Shown in pieces: positions 42,360 through 49,309 of a stretch of 51,006 nucleotides of DNA. Origin of the DNA: JAUWVG01 sp964633715 (GTDB taxonomy: Bacteria > Acidobacteriota > Aminicenantia > Aminicenantales > Aminicenantaceae); assembly GCA_964633715.1 (NCBI GenBank), contig CAZWHQ010000031.1, forward strand, positions 1 to 51,006, written 5' to 3'. The notes under the pieces are model-generated. The model made no database searches. It was not told where the DNA came from and was given only the letters and a program-made list of their open reading frames with translations. Position 1 is the stretch's first letter; every line of letters starts with the position of its first letter. Made by a program: the position numbers and the translations under genes.

Positions 42360-43391
42360 TTAGAGTAAAGATATCTTTTTCAACAATTCCAAATCATCCA
42401 GCATCTTCCCCGCCCCCAATACAACCGATGTCAGAGGATCTTCGGTGATGAATACCGGCAACTGTGTTTCCTCTCGGAGGCGTTTGTCGATATTTTTCAG
42501 CAGAGCACCACCGCCTGTCACGACAATTCCACGATCGATAATATCTGCCGATAGTTCGGGAGGTGTCTTTTCCAGTGCAATTCTTACTGCATTGACGATC
42601 GAAGCCACCACATCTTCAAGAGCTTCTCTAACTTCCTGATCATCAATAACAATAGTTTTGGGGATACCTTCCCTCAAGTCACGTCCTTTTATCTCCATAG
42701 TCATGGGTTCATCGAGAGGATAAGCCGAGCCAATCTGCATTTTCACAAGCTCCGCACTCTTTTCTCCAATAAGGAGATTATATTTTTTCTTGATGTACTG
42801 AATGATCGCCTCATCCATCTCATTTCCAGCTATCCGTATAGAATGGTTGAATACGATTCCTCTCAGGGAAATGACGGCAATATCAGTCGTTCCTCCGCCG
42901 ATATCCACGATCATATTTCCTGTGGGTTCAGAGATAGGCAAATCGGCCCCAACAGAGGCAGACATGGGTTGCTCGACGAGATAGACCTCAGACGCTTTTG
43001 CACGCAGGGCCACATCTTTTACAGCCCGTCGCTCCACCTGAGTGACTCCGGTTGGGATACCGATAACAATACGCGGGCGAAGAACAAACGTGCGATTGTT
43101 TGTCGCCTTTTTGATGAAGTAATCGAGCATTTTCTCAGCTATTTCAAAGTCAGCGATAACACCGTCTCTCATAGGTTTAATGGTCATGACACTCGTTGGA
43201 GTTTTTCCCAACATCTCTTTTGCGCGTATCCCTACAGCTTCGACCTTGCCAGTCTGGTTATTCACAACCACAATAGAGGGCTCTTGAACGATGATTCCCC
43301 TCCCCTTCAGAAATACAAGAGTGTTGGCTGTCCCTAAGTCAATCGCAAGATCACAGTAAAATCTTTCTTTAAGCCATCGTACTAAACTCAT
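42360..43391 (-). CDS. mreB: rod shape-determining protein MreB (bacterial actin)
   Basis: ATP-binding actin homologue of 343 aa that positions cell-wall synthesis. Motifs are CDLAIDLGTANTLVFLKGRGI (phosphate 1), MIVDIGGGTTDIAVISL (phosphate 2), RIAGNEMDEAIIQYI and GIVVTGGGALLKNID (adenosine loop). The ATG at 43391 has AAGGA 6 nt upstream and gives the usual short N-terminus. In-frame ATG 43427 lies close to the transcription start. It heads mreBCD-mrdA-rodA and has its own promoter at 43416-43444. Confidence 0.98.
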   Translation of the reverse strand: MSLVRWLKERFYCDLAIDLGTANTLVFLKGRGIIVQEPSIVVVNNQTGKVEAVGIRAKEMLGKTPTSVMTIKPMRDGVIADFEIAEKMLDYFIKKATNNRTFVLRPRIVIGIPTGVTQVERRAVKDVALRAKASEVYLVEQPMSASVGADLPISEPTGNMIVDIGGGTTDIAVISLRGIVFNHSIRIAGNEMDEAIIQYIKKKYNLLIGEKSAELVKMQIGSAYPLDEPMTMEIKGRDLREGIPKTIVIDDQEVREALEDVVASIVNAVRIALEKTPPELSADIIDRGIVVTGGGALLKNIDKRLREETQLPVFITEDPLTSVVLGAGKMLDDLELLKKISLL

Positions 43392-43415
43392 CTCTATCCT
43401 TCTCTTTCTACAGGT

Positions 43416-43444
43416 TTTATAGCACAAATATCCTGAGCAAGCAA
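43416..43444 (-). promoter_or_regulatory. promoter of the mreBCD-mrdA-rodA operon
   Basis: On the minus strand, TTGCTT (43444-43439), a 17-bp spacer and TATAAA (43421-43416), with an extended TGC just before the -10. The leader is about 18 nt. The palindromic repeat 43454-43560 abuts its upstream edge. Confidence 0.6.
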
Positions 43445-43453
43445 ATGAATTCA

Positions 43454-43560
43454 GTAAAAGAATTGGGGACAGTGGAATAATTGGGGACAGTCCCTATTTT
43501 CTCAAAGAAAATTTGGGACTGTCCCCAATTATTCCAAAAGCCAGGTCCCAATTCTTTTAC
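43454..43560. repeat. 107-bp palindromic REP/MITE-like element
   Basis: Two nested inverted repeats. The outer arms GTAAAAGAATTGGG (43454-43467) and CCCAATTCTTTTAC (43547-43560) match over 14 bp. The inner arms at 43473-43494 and 43515-43536 match perfectly over 22 bp and contain GGGGACAGTCCC. The left arm has AATTGGGGACAGT twice. GGGGACAGTCCC-type palindromes are commonly scattered near IS200-like (Y1/RAYT) transposases, but none is in the window. It fits exactly between the divergent mreB and OPT promoters. Confidence 0.8.
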
Positions 43561-43589
43561 TTGATTTTTATCTGTGCAATATATATAGT
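43561..43589 (+). promoter_or_regulatory. promoter of the second OPT gene
   Basis: TTGATT (43561-43566), a 17-bp spacer and TATAGT (43584-43589). The -35 begins at the first base after the palindromic repeat. Initiation near 43596 gives a leader of about 28 nt. Confidence 0.55.
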
Positions 43590-43623
43590 CAGAAAAAATC
43601 ATGAAAGAATGCGGGAGGTTCAT

Positions 43624-45621
43624 ATGAGCAACAACGCCTTTAAACCCTATATCCCTGCCGGACAAAACATAAAAGAAATCTCTTTCAAATCTATCCTGCT
43701 GGGGATTATTATGGCTGTTATTCTTGGAGCAGCCAACGCCTATCTGGGATTGCTCGTCGGAATGACTGTTGCAGCTACGTTCCCTGCAGCAGTAATGGCC
43801 ATGGCTGTCCTTCGTCCCTTCAAGGGAACCGTTCTAGAAGAAAATTTCGCCAGAACAACAGGCGCAGTTGGAGAAGCCCTGGCTGCAGGTGCTATCTTCA
43901 CTATCCCTGCATTTTTGATGACAGGGGTATGGCAAGATTTCGACATCCTTAAATCCACCATGCTCATGCTCGTCGGTGGCGTACTGGGTGTTTTGCTCGT
44001 TGTTTTAGTCCGACGCACTCTAATCGAGGACACAGAACTTCCTTTCCCTGAAAGTGTTGCATGCGCAGAGATGGTCAAAACAGGGCAAAAAGGGGGATCA
44101 AATGCAAAATACATGTTTTGGGCCATGGGACTTGGCGGTCTTATTGAATTCTTCACGAACGAAAATGGAATTCAGCTCATAAAACCCTATGCAAGGGCTG
44201 TCTTTAAAATTCCTGGACTTTCCCGAATCACATATCTCGATGGGGACAATGTCGAAGTGACCAAAACAGGTACTATCCAAGGACGAATGTTTATTGAATC
44301 TCCGGCAGCCAATGCGGCCATGACCGGTGTGGGCTATATTATTGGCCCCAAACTGGCTGCTCTGACTTTTTCGGGGGGTGTCCTTGGCTGGTTATTCCTC
44401 ATGCCTGTTATTCTCTTCCTGAATGGCGATTTGGGAAATATTGTCAGTGAATTCAGTGGCAACTGGACCGATTTAGCTGTATCCGCCTATAACTCTCAGG
44501 TCAAACCTATTGCGGTTGGGGCTATGCTGGTCGGTGCATTTTATACATTGTTCAAGATGAGAGAAAGCCTCTTCACAGGAATAGGCCGCTCTATCAGGGA
44601 TGTCAAAAAAACACGGGCCGGTGGTACTTCAGATACACTGAGAACCGACAAAGACATTTCCTTTAGAACAATCATTATTGGGATCGTTTTAATGGTCATT
44701 CCTATGATCTTCCTCTATAACGTCTTCACAAAAAATTTCAGTTCATCCATTGTCGCGGCCATTGTCATGCTCATTATGGGACTTCTCTTTGCGGCCGTAG
44801 CCGGTTATCTTGTGGGTGTCATAGGATCATCATCCAATCCCATCTCTGGATTAACCCTAACAACTCTTCTGATAGCGGCCCTGATGATGGTGCTGATGGG
44901 ACAGAAGGGAACAGCAGGAATCGCGGCTGTCTTAGGTGTTGCAGCCGTCGTTTGCTGTATAGCAGGAGTTGCCGGAGATATGATCCAGGATTTAAAGGTT
45001 GGACATATTCTCGGCGGGACACCCTGGAAGATGCAAATCGGAGAAATTATTGGTGTCATCGCAGCAGCCCTGACCTTGACATTCTCGCTCCAGCTTCTCC
45101 ATAATACCATGAAAATCGGCAGTGAAGCATTGCCAGCCCCTCAGGCGGGACTCATGGCGACTATGGCTAAAGGAATCGTCGGAGGGGAAATGGCTTGGCC
45201 TCTAGTCATTGCTGGCATGCTGCTTGCCATCGTGATGATCCTTATAGGAACACCATCGCCTATGCTTGTAGCCGTTGGGATGTACCTTCCTTTCAGAGCT
45301 ACAGCTTGCATATTTTTTGGGGGCGTCCTTAAATATGTGTTGGACAAAAAAACCTGCAAGAAAACCCCCTCTAAAAAAGGCAAGGAACTCGTCGAAAACA
45401 TAGGTCTGCTCCTTGCGTCTGGTTTGATAGCAGGACAGGCCATGATGGGCATATTCACAGCTGCCCTAAAGGGCGCCAATGTCAAAATGCCATCAGTCTG
45501 GAACAGCGGTTGGTTGGGACTCATTATCTTTTTTATCCTCGGTTATGTGCTCATGTACCTCCCCTATAAAAAAATGATCAAGTCTGAAGAGACTGGAACT
45601 CCGGAAGAGTCATCCGAATAA
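43624..45621 (+). CDS. OPT family oligopeptide transporter (second copy)
   Basis: Polytopic membrane protein of 665 aa paralogous to the 29584-31488 gene. Shared blocks are ILGAANAYLGLLVGMT, ARTTGAVGEALAAGAIF, and GDMIQDLKVGHILGGTPWKMQ in the second half. It is about 30 residues longer, with an insert around 220-255 (ITYLDGDNVEVTKTGTI) and a Glu-rich tail. It should import peptides or metal complexes across the inner membrane. The ATG at 43624 has GGGAGG 5 nt upstream, so the open frame extending to 43513 through the repeat is not used. Confidence 0.92.
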   Translation: MSNNAFKPYIPAGQNIKEISFKSILLGIIMAVILGAANAYLGLLVGMTVAATFPAAVMAMAVLRPFKGTVLEENFARTTGAVGEALAAGAIFTIPAFLMTGVWQDFDILKSTMLMLVGGVLGVLLVVLVRRTLIEDTELPFPESVACAEMVKTGQKGGSNAKYMFWAMGLGGLIEFFTNENGIQLIKPYARAVFKIPGLSRITYLDGDNVEVTKTGTIQGRMFIESPAANAAMTGVGYIIGPKLAALTFSGGVLGWLFLMPVILFLNGDLGNIVSEFSGNWTDLAVSAYNSQVKPIAVGAMLVGAFYTLFKMRESLFTGIGRSIRDVKKTRAGGTSDTLRTDKDISFRTIIIGIVLMVIPMIFLYNVFTKNFSSSIVAAIVMLIMGLLFAAVAGYLVGVIGSSSNPISGLTLTTLLIAALMMVLMGQKGTAGIAAVLGVAAVVCCIAGVAGDMIQDLKVGHILGGTPWKMQIGEIIGVIAAALTLTFSLQLLHNTMKIGSEALPAPQAGLMATMAKGIVGGEMAWPLVIAGMLLAIVMILIGTPSPMLVAVGMYLPFRATACIFFGGVLKYVLDKKTCKKTPSKKGKELVENIGLLLASGLIAGQAMMGIFTAALKGANVKMPSVWNSGWLGLIIFFILGYVLMYLPYKKMIKSEETGTPEESSE

Positions 45622-45648
45622 TATCCGGAATTGGACACTTCAACGTAA

Positions 45649-46005
45649 ATGGTGCCAGGACATAAGGATAAAAATCAAACAGAAATAAATCTGCTCAATC
45701 TTATTCCTGTACAGATTACGAAGTGTGAAATAATGGAGGACGGCCTGGTCGTCCTCCTCAAACCAAAATTTTTCAATCCCTTTTTAGCTAAACACCTTCT
45801 TCCTCGGATGAAACACCCCCACTATAAAATCAAACTGGATGAGATCGGGAGTTTCTTTTGGTCGAATTGCGATGGAACCAAAACTGTTCAAAAAATAGCT
45901 GAACTTCATAAAAAACAATTTGGGGAAAAAGTCGAGCCACTTTACGACAGAATAGCTCATTTTTTAACAAGCCTTGAAAAAAACCGCTTGATTACCTTTA
46001 AATAA
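45649..46005 (+). CDS. PqqD-like (RRE-fold) protein
   Basis: Protein of 118 aa whose C-terminal 70 residues match the PqqD fold: IKLDEIGSFFWSNCDGTKTV, QKIAELHKKQFGEKVEPLYDRI and HFLTSLEKNRLITF. PqqD-like domains bind leader peptides of ribosomally made peptides and usually sit beside a radical SAM maturase. Neither a maturase nor a clear precursor peptide is nearby. It begins 27 nt after the OPT gene and may be co-transcribed with it. A structural role outside peptide modification is possible. Confidence 0.8.
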   Translation: MVPGHKDKNQTEINLLNLIPVQITKCEIMEDGLVVLLKPKFFNPFLAKHLLPRMKHPHYKIKLDEIGSFFWSNCDGTKTVQKIAELHKKQFGEKVEPLYDRIAHFLTSLEKNRLITFK

Positions 46006-46131
46006 TTCGGGGTCCATCTTCACTATGCAGAATGCGCTACGATTAAGTACTCGAATGTGAAATAAATGCTAGACAAGCCTGTTCCCGATGTCAAAAGAGA
46101 AGACGTCCCTTTTAAATTTTACTGCATAATA

Positions 46132-46160
46132 TTGAACAACGTCTTCGATTCCATTAAAAT
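46132..46160 (+). promoter_or_regulatory. promoter upstream of RNA element C and def-fmt
   Basis: TTGAAC (46132-46137), a 17-bp spacer and TAAAAT (46155-46160). Initiation near 46167 is only about 17 nt before the outer stem of element C. Nothing else was supported in 46006-46131. Confidence 0.5.
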
Positions 46161-46183
46161 AAACAATGAACTTGGATTAGTCA

Positions 46184-46412
46184 CGGGCCGAGGGTGCTGC
46201 AGATGCGAGGCATCGGCCCATGAAGCTGTGCTTGTTCACCGCGAATGGACCGTAACGAAGCAGATGTGGTAAGATCGGTGCGCCCCCTGGGGTAAAAAAT
46301 GCCGACATTTAATATAAACTGGTTAACAATAAAAATGAAGTACGAAAAATCGCTCAATAACAAGCTATCAAGTTGATATCATTGAATAAATATAAAGACG
46401 TTGGCAGTTTTT
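46184..46412 (+). ncRNA. structured element C (HEARO/omega-RNA-like), 229 nt
   Basis: Third copy. The outer stem is CGGGCCGA (46184-46191) with TCGGTGCG (46275-46282), one mismatch. Inside are a perfect GATGC-GAG-GCATC hairpin and the GAAGCTGTG and CGTAACGAAGCAGATGTGGT blocks shared with copy B. A CCC-CT-GGG-type hairpin follows. The 3' domain is bracketed by TGCCGACA (46300-46307) and GTTGGCA (46400-46406), then GTTTTT. It ends at 46412, and the next base begins ATGAAT, which is the likely def start codon. The 20 nt before the stem match copy B at 18 of 20 positions, so the element may begin near 46165. Confidence 0.62.
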
Positions 46413-46934
46413 ATGAATAAAATGGAAGAAAAAGACCGAACTATACTCGAAATCCTAACCTATGGTCACCCTGTGTTGACAAAAAAGGCGCAAGAAATAC
46501 AGAACATCAACCAGGATACAATTGAACTTGCGGAGGAAATGGTCCATACGATGTATAGCGCTCCGGGGATTGGTCTTGCTGCACCTCAAGTGAATCAGAG
46601 TGTCCGGTTGATAACCATCGACCTTTCTGTTGGAGAGAATAAAGAAGATCTTATCATCCTCATCAATCCTGAACTCCTCAACCAGGAAGGAGAACAGGTT
46701 TTAGAAGAAGGCTGTCTTTCAATCCCAGGCATCAACGAAAAAGTCAAGCGCCCCCTCAAAGTTAAGGTTAAAGGGATAGATCTGAAAGGAAATGAAAGGG
46801 AAATTGAAGCTGAGGGGCTTCTTGCTCGAGTTTTTTGTCATGAAATCGATCATATCAATGGAAGGTTATTTATCTCACGTCTTTCTCCGCTTAAAAAAAA
46901 GCTTTTGAGAAAGAAACTGAACACAGCGACCTAG
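46413..46934 (+). CDS. def: peptide deformylase
   Basis: Metalloenzyme of 173 aa removing the formyl group from nascent N-termini. The three motifs are complete: GIGLAAPQVNQ (52-62), EEGCLSIPG (metal ligand C101) and HEIDH (H143, E144, H147). The most likely start is ATG 46413, the first base after RNA element C. ATG 46422 and a TTG at 46401 inside the element are alternatives. None has a good Shine-Dalgarno, so the element may have displaced the original ribosome site. fmt follows after 11 nt, the usual def-fmt pair. Confidence 0.95.
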   Translation: MNKMEEKDRTILEILTYGHPVLTKKAQEIQNINQDTIELAEEMVHTMYSAPGIGLAAPQVNQSVRLITIDLSVGENKEDLIILINPELLNQEGEQVLEEGCLSIPGINEKVKRPLKVKVKGIDLKGNEREIEAEGLLARVFCHEIDHINGRLFISRLSPLKKKLLRKKLNTAT

Positions 46935-46945
46935 GGAACCAATAC

Positions 46946-47902
46946 ATGAAAATTGTTTTTTTTGGTAGCCCGTCTTCTGCCATCGAGTCTCTCGACAGAA
47001 TCATCAAGGATGGACACAAAATAGAGCTGGTTGTCACGCAGCCCGACCGACCTTCTGGAAGAGGACACTCGCTGACTTTCTCTCCCATAAAAAAACGAGC
47101 TCTCGAAAAAAATATCCCTCTTGCTCAGCCTGAAAGGATCCGAAAAGATCCAGAAGTGGTTAATCTCATTAAGGACATTCAACCAGACCTCAACATTGTC
47201 GTCGCCTATGGTCAGATTATTCCAGTTTCCATCAGCAATCTCCCACAATACAATTCGATAAATCTGCATTTTTCTCTCCTTCCTAAATACAGGGGAGCCT
47301 CCCCTATTCAATGGTCGCTATTAAATGGAGAGAGAGAAACCGGCATCACAATTTTTGAGCTGAATGAAAAGATGGACGAAGGAGACATCCTCACACAAAA
47401 AAAAATTGAGATTCATCCGTCTGATGACACGCTCTCTTTGGAAAGCCGATTGGCTCGTGTCGGGGCTGAGTTACTCTCCGAAACGATCGAAAAAATCGAT
47501 GAGATCCAACCCAGCAAGCAGGATCACTCCATGGCGACATACGCACCAAAAATAAAAAAAGAGGATGGCCACATAAATTGGGAATACGATGCACAACACA
47601 TTGAACGCATGCTCAAGGCATTTTCTCACTGGCCAACTGTCTACACTTTTTTTGGAGCTACTCGATTAAAAATCATCAAAGGAAAATATATCTCCCTTCA
47701 AAATCCTGAAGTCTCCCCTGGTCAAATAATCAATATCCACAAAGACGGCATTGAAATAGCCTGCGGCCAAGGAAGTGTTTTTCGTATCGAAATTCTCCAA
47801 CCGGAAAATAAAAAGATTATGGCAGCCCATGCTTATTCGTTAGGTTCACACATTCAATCCGGGATGAAATTTCACTGTGAAAGAGAAGGCAGGAATCTAT
47901 GA
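46946..47902 (+). CDS. fmt: methionyl-tRNA formyltransferase
   Basis: Protein of 318 aa that formylates Met-tRNA(fMet) using 10-formyl-tetrahydrofolate. The N-terminal catalytic domain has VVTQPDRPSGRG, NLHFSLLPKYRGASPIQW (catalytic Asn and His) and GITIFELNEKMDEGDIL. The C-terminal OB-like domain covers about 205-318. AGGGA lies before the ATG. It forms an operon with def, so formylation and deformylation are co-expressed. Confidence 0.97.
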   Translation: MKIVFFGSPSSAIESLDRIIKDGHKIELVVTQPDRPSGRGHSLTFSPIKKRALEKNIPLAQPERIRKDPEVVNLIKDIQPDLNIVVAYGQIIPVSISNLPQYNSINLHFSLLPKYRGASPIQWSLLNGERETGITIFELNEKMDEGDILTQKKIEIHPSDDTLSLESRLARVGAELLSETIEKIDEIQPSKQDHSMATYAPKIKKEDGHINWEYDAQHIERMLKAFSHWPTVYTFFGATRLKIIKGKYISLQNPEVSPGQIINIHKDGIEIACGQGSVFRIEILQPENKKIMAAHAYSLGSHIQSGMKFHCEREGRNL

Positions 47903-47917
47903 AGGAAAATTTAAGGT

Positions 47918-48820
47918 TTATTCTTCGAGGAGATAATTCCAAGGATTTTTGGTTTTTCCGTCCTGTTGAACCTCGTAGTGAACATGAGGTCCAATAGATT
48001 TTCCCGTACTTCCCACAAGTCCTATCGTCTGTCCTCTTTTGACTCTCTGTCCATTTCTGACCTTAAAATCTTTCAAAAGGTGACAGTAGATTGTGACAAA
48101 GCCGGTCCGGGGATGACTTATTTTGATATAATATCCACTGATTTTGTCATATGCCGTTTTGATAACCGTTCCATCCGCAGTGGCCACCACAGGATTTCCC
48201 TTTGCAGTGACAATATCAATGCCCCAGTGCATTGTGCGTTTGCCTGTGAAGGGATCATCTCTGTATCCATAGGGAGAGGATATATAACCGTTAGTGGGTT
48301 TTATGGATGGCGTATAGGCAAGATCGACTGCTTTTGAATCGAAAATGTTTACAAGTGTATTCAGATTGAGGTTCACCCGGTCCGCTCTTTGACTGATCAA
48401 GTCGAGCTGGCTGAAATTGGCCTCTTGAGAAGGCAAAACAGATTCTGCCCCTTGCTCACTTTTCAAACCAGAACCCAATCCCGCTTCCATATTCAATACT
48501 TCAGATGCTTTTAATCCAGCCATAATATTGAGCTTCTTTGCATATTCTTCAAAATTTGAAATGGTAGCCTGGAGGCTCGAGATGGTCTGTTTATACTGAC
48601 TCATTTTTTCATTCTGGTTCGCTGTATCCTTGAGAGAAGCTTTGTATTTTTGGTTGATCCCTGTCAACAAACCATAGTGCACAAGGACAGCACACAGGGC
48701 TAAGACAACAAAAATTGCAGAACCCAGAATAATCCTTAAACTCTTCTTGGATAGGGAAAAGACCTTTTGTTTCCCATTATAATGCGGAATAATTACAAAG
48801 GAAATGTGGTTTTTAAGCAT
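47918..48820 (-). CDS. M23 family peptidoglycan endopeptidase with coiled coil
   Basis: Protein of 300 aa. An N-terminal cytosolic tail and membrane anchor (about 27-50) are followed by a coiled coil (about 55-95) and a LytM/M23 domain (about 170-300). Zinc ligands are visible in MHWGIDIVTAKG (His and Asp) and in GPHVHYEVQQDG (second His of HxH). The form resembles MepM/NlpD-like enzymes or activators that act on the cell wall from the inner membrane. All catalytic ligands are present, so hydrolase activity is likely. It is convergent with fmt. Confidence 0.92.
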   Translation of the reverse strand: MLKNHISFVIIPHYNGKQKVFSLSKKSLRIILGSAIFVVLALCAVLVHYGLLTGINQKYKASLKDTANQNEKMSQYKQTISSLQATISNFEEYAKKLNIMAGLKASEVLNMEAGLGSGLKSEQGAESVLPSQEANFSQLDLISQRADRVNLNLNTLVNIFDSKAVDLAYTPSIKPTNGYISSPYGYRDDPFTGKRTMHWGIDIVTAKGNPVVATADGTVIKTAYDKISGYYIKISHPRTGFVTIYCHLLKDFKVRNGQRVKRGQTIGLVGSTGKSIGPHVHYEVQQDGKTKNPWNYLLEE

Positions 48821-48834
48821 AGCAGAATACCATG

Positions 48835-48862
48835 ATTATCTCAAAATAATTTTTTATGTCAA
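48835..48862 (-). promoter_or_regulatory. promoter of the M23 peptidase gene
   Basis: On the minus strand, a perfect TTGACA (48862-48857), a 16-bp spacer and GATAAT (48840-48835). Initiation near 48828 would leave a leader of under 10 nt, so a nearly leaderless transcript or a different -10 is possible. Confidence 0.45.
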
Positions 48863-48886
48863 GGATTTATTTGATTGGCAATAAGG

Positions 48887-49282
48887 CTATTGAATGTTTT
48901 TATTTATCCAATCCACAATTGTTTGACTCGATGTCCCTGGAAGAAATATTTCAGAAATCCCTATTTTCTTTAGTTCGGAGATATCCTTTTCTGGAATAAT
49001 CCCCCCTGCAATAACCGGTACATCAGTGACTCCATTTTCCTTGAGAAGGTTCATAATTTTTGGAAAAAGCACATTGTGTGCTCCAGAAAGAATACTTAGA
49101 CCGATCAGATTCACATCCTCCTGAATTGCTGCGCTGACGATCTCTTCAGGAGTGCGTCTTAATCCTGTATATATCACCTCGAATCCCGCATCCCTTAATG
49201 TGCGGCTAATAATTTTTGCACCTCTGTCATGTCCGTCCAGACCGGGTTTTGCCACCAAAATTCGAATTTTCCTGCCAGCCAT
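48887..49282 (-). CDS. methylmalonyl-CoA mutase, B12-binding subunit
   Basis: Cobalamin-binding protein of 131 aa. The DxHxxG motif (D16, H18, G21 in GLDGHDRG) supplies the lower axial His to B12, followed by GLSILSGAH and the AGGIIPEKDISEL phosphate-tail loop. It is the small subunit of the two-part methylmalonyl-CoA mutase. The catalytic subunit gene lies 27 nt upstream. GGGAGG precedes the ATG. Confidence 0.95.
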   Translation of the reverse strand: MAGRKIRILVAKPGLDGHDRGAKIISRTLRDAGFEVIYTGLRRTPEEIVSAAIQEDVNLIGLSILSGAHNVLFPKIMNLLKENGVTDVPVIAGGIIPEKDISELKKIGISEIFLPGTSSQTIVDWINKNIQ

Positions 49283-49309
49283 TTTTTTCCTCCCTTATTT
49301 CTTCTTGCT

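Noticed and set aside
43454..43560. CRISPR-like repeat
   Set aside because: Only one palindromic unit with nested arms; no regularly spaced repeats or spacers.
46066..46272. 68-codon frame overlapping element C, possible peptide precursor for the PqqD-like protein
   Set aside because: More than half lies inside the structured element, there is no ribosome site, and the sequence has no leader/core pattern.
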